DNA from: Gemmatimonadetes bacterium SCN 70-22
Lineage (GTDB): Bacteria; Gemmatimonadota; Gemmatimonadetes; Gemmatimonadales; Gemmatimonadaceae
Assembly (NCBI GenBank): GCA_001724275.1
Contig: MEDZ01000026.1
Span: 1 to 46,212 of the forward strand
DNA length: 46,212 bases
Direction: 5' to 3'
Shown: positions 35,937 to 42,999 of the stretch, piece by piece
Position numbering within the stretch: position 1 is the stretch's first letter
How the letters are laid out: the number at the start of each line of letters is the position of its first letter
Made by a program: the position numbers and the translations under genes
The notes under the pieces: generated by a model
The model's database searches: none
The model's input: only the letters and a program-made list of their open reading frames with translations
What the model was told of the DNA's origin: nothing

Positions 35937-36659
35937 TTACTTCGAAATCGCGAACGAGAACGGCTGCTGCACGAGCTGACGCACCTTGCGGCCGCCGACT
36001 TCGGCAGGGATGAAGCGCATGCCGGGCAGCGCATTCTTCACCGCGTTCCCGAACAGTTCGTGCGTGGTCTTGAGCACCTTGTACGAGGACATCTCGGCGC
36101 GCCCCGTCGTGTCGACGACGAATTGCGCGAGCACCTCGCCCTCGACGCCCGCCTGACGGAGGATGTCGGGATAGCGCGGTGAGGACCCGCCGGGGAGCGC
36201 CTGCACCGGCTTCTCCACCTGGAACTCGAAGAACGGCTGGTCCTGATTGGCGACGAGCTGCGGCTTCCCGCCTTCGACGCCCTTCGAGGTTCCACCCGCG
36301 ACACCCTTGCCCGAGAAGTCCGCCTCGTCAGTGACCTTCTTGGAAAGGTCGATGTCGGGGAGGACGTCCGGGATCTCGACGGGAGCCGTCAGGATCTGGA
36401 ACCCCTTGGGCGGCGGCGGAGCCGCAACCACGTCCGGAGGGGGCGGCGGAGGCGGTTCGTTCTTCGGTGGAGGTGGCTCATCCTTCTTCATCTCCACGAA
36501 CTCGACCTTCTCCTGCTTCGGCTTCTCGAACTCCTGCGCCGCATGCCCGCCTGCATAGACCACCAGGGTGATCATGCCGGCATGCAGCACAAAGGAGAAG
36601 AAGATGCCCGCAGGGCTCCGCTGCTTCTTGCGCTTGGACTCGACCAGGTTGTTGAACAT
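35937..36659 (-). CDS. tonB: TonB (first copy)
   Basis: This 240-residue TonB has a cytoplasmic basic tail (ESKRKKQRSPAG), one membrane helix (about 20-38), a Lys/Glu/Pro linker (residues about 45-90, with EPPPPKNEPPPPPPP) and a C-terminal domain with SPRYPDILRQAGVEGEVLAQFVVDTTGRAE, which contains the YP motif that binds TonB boxes. The ATG at 36659 is the best start; a frame to 36680 adds seven residues. It heads the transport-energising operon, with two palindromes upstream. Confidence 0.93.
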   Translation of the reverse strand: MFNNLVESKRKKQRSPAGIFFSFVLHAGMITLVVYAGGHAAQEFEKPKQEKVEFVEMKKDEPPPPKNEPPPPPPPDVVAAPPPPKGFQILTAPVEIPDVLPDIDLSKKVTDEADFSGKGVAGGTSKGVEGGKPQLVANQDQPFFEFQVEKPVQALPGGSSPRYPDILRQAGVEGEVLAQFVVDTTGRAEMSSYKVLKTTHELFGNAVKNALPGMRFIPAEVGGRKVRQLVQQPFSFAISK

Positions 36660-36722
36660 AACCCTCGACCGTCGGGACACGTTGGCAGAACAGCGTCTGT
36701 GGTGGACGCGTCGATTCTACGG

Positions 36723-36763
36723 TCCGTGCGTGATCACGGAATAGCGTCTCGATTAAGAATCGA
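36723..36763 (-). promoter_or_regulatory. Two palindromes upstream of tonB
   Basis: TCCGTG-6-CACGGA (36723-36740) and TCGATT-3-AATCGA (36749-36763) lie 64-104 bases from the tonB ATG, in the AT-rich part of the 189-base gap. They look like binding sites for dimeric regulators. They do not match the Fur box as I know it. Confidence 0.45.
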
Positions 36764-36794
36764 TGAAGCGCGAATTAGGATTCGGTTCGCCCCC

Positions 36795-36818
36795 GAGGTC
36801 GCCGCTCCATCCGACCTC
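36795..36818 (-). terminator. Hairpin after the histidine kinase gene
   Basis: GAGGTCG (36795-36801) and CGACCTC (36812-36818) form a 7-bp stem with a 10-base loop, 31 bases past the kinase stop. It may end the two-component operon. No T-run. Confidence 0.45.
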
Positions 36819-36848
36819 AGCCTTGCATTGATATGCGACCGCCACGCC

Positions 36849-38381
36849 TCAGCTTACCGACCGAACCGTTGGCAATTCCTCATCCGCCGACTCGGTCGCG
36901 GACACGCCCTCGGCCACGGGAAGCACCACCGTGAAGGTCGTCCCCCGATTCAGGCGTGACTGCACCAGCAGCTGCCCGCCGTGCGCCTGAGCGATCCACT
37001 GCGAGATGGCGAGTCCGAGGCCGAAGCCGCTGCGTCCGGACGAGCGCGACCGGACCTGGTCGGCCCGCCAGAATCGCTCGAAGATGAAGGGGAGATCGGC
37101 GGCGGCGATCCCGATCCCCGAGTCCTTGACGCTGAAGTGCACCTGGGCATCGTGACGGGAGAGATTCAGCTCCACCTTCCCGCCGCGTGGCGTGTACTTG
37201 ATGGCGTTCGTGACGAGGTTCAGGAAGAGCTGGCGCAGGCGCGTCCGGTCGCCCATCACCACGAGGGGCTCCACGGTCGGCATCGCGACCTGGAGGCCGG
37301 CGTCCTCGCCGAGGATGATCGCCGTCTCCATGACCTCCCGTACGAGGGGCTCCATCGCGACCGGCTCCCGGTGCAGGTCGAAACGCCCCTCATCGGCGCG
37401 GGCGAGCGTCAGGAGCGAGTCCACCAGGTCGGCCATCCGCGTCGTCTGCTCCAGCGCCTCCTCCAGCGCCACCAGCTGTTCGGTCGAGTGGGATTGCGCC
37501 TGCATCGCGCGCTCCACGTCGGCCCGCATCACCGCCAGCGGCGTCTTGAGCTCGTGCGAGGCGTCGGCGGTGAAGCGGCGGAGCGCCCCGAACGAGCTCT
37601 CCAATCGCCCGATCATGGCGTTGAGCGTCGTCGTCAGGCGGGCCAGCTCGTCGCCGCTCGACTCGACCGCCAACCGGCGATGCAGCGACCGCCCGTCGGT
37701 GATGTCCTCGACTTCGGTGGTGATCCGGTCGATCGGAGCGATAGCCCGCCCGGCGATCATCCACGCGCCGCCCGCCGAGAGAACGACTACGATGGGAAAT
37801 ATAAGTAGAACGCTGCCAAGGACTTCGCGCGCAGAACTATCGTACTCCTTGAGGTTAACTCCGGCGATCACGCGCCGGCGACCGAAGATCGGATCGCTGC
37901 TCCGACGCTCTACCAGGATCAGGTCGCCGACCCGGAGTTGCACCCGCACCGCCCGCGACGACCCCTCGACCTGGGCCAGCGAGTTCTCGAATCGCTCGAT
38001 GTCGCGCTGGGCGAGGTCGCGCTGCGCGAGACTCCCCGGGAGAAAGTAGAGGTCGTTGACCGCCCTCGACGTGTAGAGCCGCCGCCCGCTCTCGTCGTCG
38101 AACACGATGAGGTAGCCCGGAATCTCGACCAGGAGGCGGGCCACATCCTTATTGAGGACCGAGCCGACCAGAGAGTCGGAGACGATGATCTGCTCCGCCC
38201 CGGCTCGCTGGGTCGCTCGCAGGATGGCGACGGCGAGGTCCCCATGGGCGATCGCCTGCTGCGCCGCTTCGCGCATGACCCCCGCCCGGCGGGCGAAGAA
38301 GATCGCGCCCGCGAACAGGACCATCGAGGTCAGCATGACCGCGGTGTAGCGAAGGGTCAGCTTGGAGCGGAGGGAGGACAC
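36849..38381 (-). CDS. Sensor histidine kinase (EnvZ/CusS-like, HAMP)
   Basis: This 510-residue kinase has two membrane helices (about 12-30 and 188-212) flanking a 155-residue periplasmic sensor domain, then HAMP (about 213-265), the H box FTADASHELKTPLAVM with His276, and the N, G1 and G2 boxes (NLVTNAIKYTP, DSGIGI, GFGLGLAI). It should phosphorylate the adjacent OmpR-type regulator. It starts with GTG at 38381, shortly after the regulator, with an octamer repeat in the 49-base gap. Around TM2 the codons become AT-rich, unlike the rest of the gene. Confidence 0.93.
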   Translation of the reverse strand: MSSLRSKLTLRYTAVMLTSMVLFAGAIFFARRAGVMREAAQQAIAHGDLAVAILRATQRAGAEQIIVSDSLVGSVLNKDVARLLVEIPGYLIVFDDESGRRLYTSRAVNDLYFLPGSLAQRDLAQRDIERFENSLAQVEGSSRAVRVQLRVGDLILVERRSSDPIFGRRRVIAGVNLKEYDSSAREVLGSVLLIFPIVVVLSAGGAWMIAGRAIAPIDRITTEVEDITDGRSLHRRLAVESSGDELARLTTTLNAMIGRLESSFGALRRFTADASHELKTPLAVMRADVERAMQAQSHSTEQLVALEEALEQTTRMADLVDSLLTLARADEGRFDLHREPVAMEPLVREVMETAIILGEDAGLQVAMPTVEPLVVMGDRTRLRQLFLNLVTNAIKYTPRGGKVELNLSRHDAQVHFSVKDSGIGIAAADLPFIFERFWRADQVRSRSSGRSGFGLGLAISQWIAQAHGGQLLVQSRLNRGTTFTVVLPVAEGVSATESADEELPTVRSVS

Positions 38382-38389
38382 GCTCGAAC

Positions 38390-38421
38390 CAGAAGACGAG
38401 AGGACGAGAGGACGAGAAGAC
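38390..38421 (-). repeat. Octamer repeat between regulator and kinase genes
   Basis: The plus strand reads one CAGAAGAC, two GAGAGGAC and one GAGAAGAC (38390-38421). It sits between the OmpR-type regulator stop at 38431 and the kinase GTG at 38381. The same unit forms the leader of the DAACS gene at 27078. Confidence 0.8.
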
Positions 38422-38430
38422 GGGAGAGGC

Positions 38431-39099
38431 CTAGCTCTTCACCACGTAGCCGACGCCGCGTACCGTCGTGATCAGCTTCTTGTCGTGGCCGGCGTCGATC
38501 TTCTTGCGCAGGTGGTTGATCACGACGTCCACGATGTTGGTCCCGGGGTCGAAGTGATACCCCCAGGCGTACTCGGTGATCAGCGTCCGGCTCATGACCC
38601 GGCCGGCATGCCGCATCAGGTACTCCAGGACCGCGAATTCCTTGGGAGTCAGGTCGACCACTCGGCCGGCGCGATGCACCTCGCGGGTGTCGCGGTTGAG
38701 CTCGAGATCGGCGACGCGGAGCAGCGGCGAGGCCATCGCCCTCGGGCGACGGGCCAGGACTTCGACGCGGGCCAGGAGCTCCTCGAAGGCGAAGGGCTTC
38801 GTGACGTAGTCGTCGGCCCCGGCGCGAAGCGTCTTGACCTTGGTGTCGACCGCGTCCTGCGCCGTGAGGATAAGGACCGGCTTCTCGAAGCCGCGCGAAC
38901 GCAGGCTTTGCAGGACATCGAGCCCGGACTTCCCCGGAAGTCGCATGTCGAGGATCACGACGTCGAACGACTCGGTCGCCGCAACCCGCTCACCCTCCTC
39001 GCCATCGGTGACGAGTGTCACCCCCCATCGCTGTTCCTCCAGCCCGCGCTTGATGAACGCGCCCACGGTGGGATCGTCCTCGATGACAAGAACTTTCAT
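38431..39099 (-). CDS. OmpR-family response regulator
   Basis: This 222-residue regulator has a receiver domain with acidic Asp8/Asp9, phosphoacceptor Asp51 (VVILDMRLPG), the Thr in LTAQD and Lys in TKPF, and a C-terminal winged-helix domain ending in RGVGYVV. It binds DNA as a dimer once phosphorylated. Its ATG overlaps the NtrC-type gene's stop (ATGA), and it precedes its likely kinase by 49 bases. Its target genes are unknown. Confidence 0.94.
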   Translation of the reverse strand: MKVLVIEDDPTVGAFIKRGLEEQRWGVTLVTDGEEGERVAATESFDVVILDMRLPGKSGLDVLQSLRSRGFEKPVLILTAQDAVDTKVKTLRAGADDYVTKPFAFEELLARVEVLARRPRAMASPLLRVADLELNRDTREVHRAGRVVDLTPKEFAVLEYLMRHAGRVMSRTLITEYAWGYHFDPGTNIVDVVINHLRKKIDAGHDKKLITTVRGVGYVVKS

Positions 39100-40475
39100 G
39101 TGCTATTCTGCAGTTCGCTCGCGCGCTCGAAGCCGTATTCCCGGATCTTCCGGTAAAGTGTCTTGGAGGATATGCCGAGGATGGCTGCGGCGCGACCCTG
39201 ATGCCAGTTCACCCGGTCGAGCACGAGGCGAATGTGGTCGCGTTCCAGCTCGGCGAGGGGGCGAAGGGCGCTGGCGCCGGCGGCGGACGGCGCGCGGTCG
39301 CCGAGTGGCAGCGTGAGAGGGAGGTCGCGCACGTCGATCGTGTCGCTGCGGGCGAGGAGGACGGCCCGTTCCATCACGTTTCGCAGCTCCCGCACGTTCC
39401 CCGGCCAGTCGTAGGAGTGGAGTAGCTCCACCGCGCCGTCGCTGAGGCGCAGGGTCCGTCCTCCAGCCAGTCGCTCGAGGAACCGCTCGGCGAGGAGGGG
39501 GATGTCGCTTCGGCGTTCGCGGAGCGGGGGGAGGTCGAGCCGCACCGTGTTGATGCGGTAGAACAGGTCATCGCGGAAGTCGCCGGCGGCGACCAGGGCG
39601 TCGATGTCCCGGTTGGTCGCGGTGATGATCCTGGCGTTGAGCGTGACTCTCTGCGTCCCCCCGACCCGGAAGAAGGTCCCCTGCTCCAGGACACGGAGGA
39701 TCGCCCCCTGTTGCCGCCCGTCGAGGGCGGCGATTTCGTCCATGAACAGCGTCCCGCCCGAGGCGAGCTCGAGGAGCCCCGCCCGTCGTCCATCACGCCC
39801 ATGGAGGGAGACGCTCTCCACCCCGAACAGCTCTCCCTCCACGGAGGCGCCGCCGATGGCGCCGCAGTGGATGTCGAGCAGCGGGCCGCGGCCGCGCTCG
39901 GAGAGCCGGTGTATGGCACGCGCGACCAGCTCCTTCCCCGTCCCCGATTCTCCGGTGATGAGGACGGGGGCCAGGCTCCGCGCCACGCGCGGAACCATGT
40001 CCAGGACCTCCCGGAAGGCCGCATGGCGGGTGACGAGCTCGGGGAGGGGATCGACCGACGCCAGTCGCTTCTCGAGGCGCGCGTTCTCGCGCGCCAGTTC
40101 GCGTCGCTCCCAGGCGCGCCGGACGAGCACGTCGATCTCGGCCATGCGATAGGGCTTGGTGAGGTAGTCGTACGCGCCGAGGCGCATGGCGCCGATCGCC
40201 GTCTCCACCGTCCCGTTGCCGGTGATGATGATGACCTCGGGCGGTGAGGGCTCGTCGCGGAGGAGGCGAAGGACCTCGAGGCCGTCGAGACCGGGCATGA
40301 CGATGTCGAGGAGCGCAACGTCGAAGGACTCGGTGCGCAAGGTGGCGAGCGCCGACTCGCCGTCGCGCACGACGGTCACCTCGTGCCCCCGGGACGCGAG
40401 GAACTGCTCGAGCAGGGAGCCGAGGTGCAGCTCGTCCTCGGCGACGAGGACCTTGATGTGTGGCGTGTCTGTCAC
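39096..40475 (-). CDS. NtrC-type response regulator lacking the GAFTGA loop
   Basis: This 459-residue protein has a receiver domain with phosphoacceptor Asp57 (LLDIVMPG), an AAA+ domain with Walker A GESGTGKE (175-182) and Walker B GGTLFMDE (Asp246, Glu247), and a C-terminal Fis-type helix-turn-helix (GRAAAILGISSKTLYRKI). The surface loop that in NtrC-like activators is GAFTGA and contacts sigma-54 is replaced here by a VSLHGR segment (residues about 221-227). It may therefore not activate sigma-54 promoters. It starts with GTG 40475, overlapping the kinase stop (GTGA), and ends overlapping the OmpR gene start. Confidence 0.93.
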   Translation of the reverse strand: MTDTPHIKVLVAEDELHLGSLLEQFLASRGHEVTVVRDGESALATLRTESFDVALLDIVMPGLDGLEVLRLLRDEPSPPEVIIITGNGTVETAIGAMRLGAYDYLTKPYRMAEIDVLVRRAWERRELARENARLEKRLASVDPLPELVTRHAAFREVLDMVPRVARSLAPVLITGESGTGKELVARAIHRLSERGRGPLLDIHCGAIGGASVEGELFGVESVSLHGRDGRRAGLLELASGGTLFMDEIAALDGRQQGAILRVLEQGTFFRVGGTQRVTLNARIITATNRDIDALVAAGDFRDDLFYRINTVRLDLPPLRERRSDIPLLAERFLERLAGGRTLRLSDGAVELLHSYDWPGNVRELRNVMERAVLLARSDTIDVRDLPLTLPLGDRAPSAAGASALRPLAELERDHIRLVLDRVNWHQGRAAAILGISSKTLYRKIREYGFERASELQNST

Positions 40476-42016
40476 GCCGGAACGACCCCCGGGAGGAGGA
40501 TCCGGAAGGTGCTCCCTGCCCCGACCGCGCTGTCCACCTCGATGCGCCCTCCGTGCTCCGTGATGATCCCGTAGCAGATGGAGAGGCCAAGCCCCGTCCC
40601 CCGCCCGGGCGCCTTGGTGGAGAAGAACGGCTCGAAGATGCGCGGGAGGTCGGCGCGGGCAATTCCCGCTCCCTCGTCGATGACCTCGGCAATCACCCCC
40701 TCGGCGCGCGAGAGCCCCCCCCGGGTGCGGATGGTGATGGTCCCCTCGTCCGGCATGGCGTCGGCGGCGTTGATCAGCAGCGCCATCAGCACCTGGACCA
40801 GCTGCTCCGCGTTGCCCTCGACGGCGGGAAGGTCCGCGGCGAGGAGCGTCTGCAGCTGCAATCGGCGGAAGCGGGCGTGGTGCCTGACGAGGAAGACTGC
40901 CTGCTCCACCACCTCGTTGATGCCGACGGGGACCTTCTCGGCGGACCGCGGGCGCGAGAAGTCGAGGAGGCCATCGACGATCCGCTTGCAGCGTTGCACC
41001 TCGCCGTCGATGATGCGGAGAAACTCGCCCGCCTGCGGCGGGACGTCGACCCCCTGTGACCGCAGGTCGTCGAGGCGGAAGCCGAGGCTCTCGGCGCAGG
41101 CGGAGATGGTGGCCAGCGGGTTGTTCACTTCGTGCATGACCCCGGCGGCGAGCTGGCCGATGGCGGCCAGCTTCTCCGACTGGGCGAACCGGTCCTGCGC
41201 CTGTGTCCAGTCGGTGACGTCCTCGCCGATGGTGATGACGTGGGTGATGGCCGCGTCGCCGAGTCGCATGGGGAGCTTGGTGATGCGGTAGCTGCGCGCC
41301 TCGCCGCTGGCCCGTGACTCGATGGTGAATTGCTGCATGCGCCCGGTCCGGAAGACCTCGTCGAACTCCTTGCGCAATGCCTCCGCCGGGGCGCGATGGA
41401 GAATCTCGAAGATCGTCCGCCCCAGCGCCTGCTCGCGCGAGATCCCCTGCATCCCGGTTTCGCGCTTGCGGTTCCAGGCCTGGACGCGATACTCGCGATC
41501 GATCACGTAGAGCCCCACCGGGAGCGAGTCGACGATTTGCTCGGTGAAGCGCTTCTCGTCGTCGAGCTGACGGGTGCGGCGCTCGATCTCGCCCTCGAGG
41601 TGGCGCAGCTGGTCGGCGCGCGAGAGCTCGAGGGCGAGGATGTTGGCCACGGTACCGAAGGCGAGAAGGGGCTCGCTCCCCAGCGGCTGCGCCAGCCGCA
41701 ACGCGATCGCCCCGAGGCGCCGGCTCCCCGCCACGAGGCGGTGAACGGCCAGGGTCGCGCCGCTCCCCTCGCCTCCCTCGAGGAGAGCCGCCACCTCGTC
41801 GGCGGTGATCGTGGACTCGCCGGCGCGGAGGGAGCAGACGAGTCCCTTGGCGCTGTAGAGCCAGAGACCCGCTTCGCGGACCCCGAACGCGGCGACGAGG
41901 TGTTCGAGGACGTCGTTGGTCTTGGCCACGACGTCATGGCCCGACGCGAGCCGCACGGCGATGTCCGAGACGATGGCGAGCGGGTGCACCGCGGTATTGA
42001 GCGGACGGGGAGCCAT
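40472..42016 (-). CDS. NtrB-like sensor kinase with GAF-like and PAS domains
   Basis: This 514-residue soluble kinase has a GAF-like region (about 15-130), a coiled-coil linker, a PAS domain (about 160-275), the H box MHEVNNPLATI with His295, and the ATP-binding boxes (MALLINAADAMPDEG, EGAGI, FEPFFSTK and GTGLGLSI). It has no membrane helix, so it senses an internal signal. It lies directly upstream of the NtrC-type regulator with a GTGA overlap and is its likely kinase. The start is ATG 42016; the frame extends further upstream through Arg/Pro noise. Confidence 0.92.
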   Translation of the reverse strand: MAPRPLNTAVHPLAIVSDIAVRLASGHDVVAKTNDVLEHLVAAFGVREAGLWLYSAKGLVCSLRAGESTITADEVAALLEGGEGSGATLAVHRLVAGSRRLGAIALRLAQPLGSEPLLAFGTVANILALELSRADQLRHLEGEIERRTRQLDDEKRFTEQIVDSLPVGLYVIDREYRVQAWNRKRETGMQGISREQALGRTIFEILHRAPAEALRKEFDEVFRTGRMQQFTIESRASGEARSYRITKLPMRLGDAAITHVITIGEDVTDWTQAQDRFAQSEKLAAIGQLAAGVMHEVNNPLATISACAESLGFRLDDLRSQGVDVPPQAGEFLRIIDGEVQRCKRIVDGLLDFSRPRSAEKVPVGINEVVEQAVFLVRHHARFRRLQLQTLLAADLPAVEGNAEQLVQVLMALLINAADAMPDEGTITIRTRGGLSRAEGVIAEVIDEGAGIARADLPRIFEPFFSTKAPGRGTGLGLSICYGIITEHGGRIEVDSAVGAGSTFRILLPGVVPA

Positions 42017-42168
42017 TCGGAGAGGGGACGGAGTGCGGGGGCGAGGGTGAACCCGCGGCCAATCCCGGGTATCCCTCCTTCGGACAGAATGACCGATTCC
42101 ATGCACCTTCGGTAACGATATGCTGCGGAGCCGCCGCCGGGGGGGCCAGGGAGCGCGGGGAGGCGGAC

Positions 42169-42999
42169 TCAGCGAATCCCCGTCAGCTGGATCCCCCTCG
42201 TGAAGAACCGTTGCGAGGCCAGGAATGCCACGAGGACGGGGACCAATGCCGTGACGGCTGCCGCCATCTGATAGGGCCAGTTGGCATAGTAGAGCCCATG
42301 GAACGAGGCGATCCCGACCTCGACCGTGCGCATCTCCATCGACTGGGTCACGACGAGCGGCCACAGGAACGACTTCCAGGCGTCGATGAAGGCGAAGAGG
42401 GCCAGGGTGGCGAGGGCCGGGCGCGCCAGCGGGAGGGCGATGCGCCAGAAGATCGTCCACTCCGAGGCGCCGTCGATGCGGGCGGCGTCCTCGGTGTCGC
42501 GCGGAAGGGTGAGGAAGAACTGCCGCATCATGAAGACGCCCCAGACCGAGACGAGCTCGGTGGAGACGAGCCCGGCGATGGTATCCACGCCGCCTAACGC
42601 GTCGATGAGGAGGAAGCGCGGGATCAGGAGGACGATGCCGGGGATCATGAGGGCCCCGAGGTACGCGGCGAAGGCGGCGCCACGCCCGGCAAAGCGGAAA
42701 CGGGCGAAGGCATAGCCGCCCAGCGCCCCCGTGAAGGTCTGCCCCACCACCATGCAGGCGGCGAGGATCCCGCTGTTGATGAAGAAGCGCCCGAAGGGGA
42801 GCTGGGTGAGGGCGTTCGGGAAGTTGGCCCACTGCGGCGACGCCGGCACGAGCGGCGGCGGGAACTGGAAGACCTCGAACTCCTCCATCAGGGCGGTGGA
42901 GAGCATCCAGAGGAAGGGGATGAGCATCACCAGCGCCAGCAGGATGGCCGCGGCATAGCCGGCCACGACGCGCCGGCGCGTCAGGCGCTCACGCGACAT
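42169..42999 (-). CDS. ABC sugar transporter permease (MalG/CUT1 type)
   Basis: This 276-residue permease has six membrane helices and the conserved EAA loop EDAARIDGASEWTIFWRIALPLARP, which docks on the ATPase. N-terminal features (RRRVVAGYAAAILLALVMLIPFLWML) and the C-terminal QLTGIR fit the CUT1 MalG/UgpE branch for oligosaccharides or polyols. Its ATG lies 11 bases inside the MalF-like gene's end. Substrate is unknown. A gap of 152 bases separates it from the two-component operon; I see no gene in that gap. Confidence 0.92.
   Translation of the reverse strand: MSRERLTRRRVVAGYAAAILLALVMLIPFLWMLSTALMEEFEVFQFPPPLVPASPQWANFPNALTQLPFGRFFINSGILAACMVVGQTFTGALGGYAFARFRFAGRGAAFAAYLGALMIPGIVLLIPRFLLIDALGGVDTIAGLVSTELVSVWGVFMMRQFFLTLPRDTEDAARIDGASEWTIFWRIALPLARPALATLALFAFIDAWKSFLWPLVVTQSMEMRTVEVGIASFHGLYYANWPYQMAAAVTALVPVLVAFLASQRFFTRGIQLTGIR

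Noticed and set aside
39096-40475. A frameshift or error causing the missing GAFTGA loop.
   Set aside because: The reading frame and all flanking motifs are intact on both sides, so the change is a substitution rather than a frame error.
42017-42168. A gene or promoter in the gap between the kinase operon and the ABC permease.
   Set aside because: Only short unrelated frames and a weak minus 35/minus 10 pair were seen; neither can be supported.
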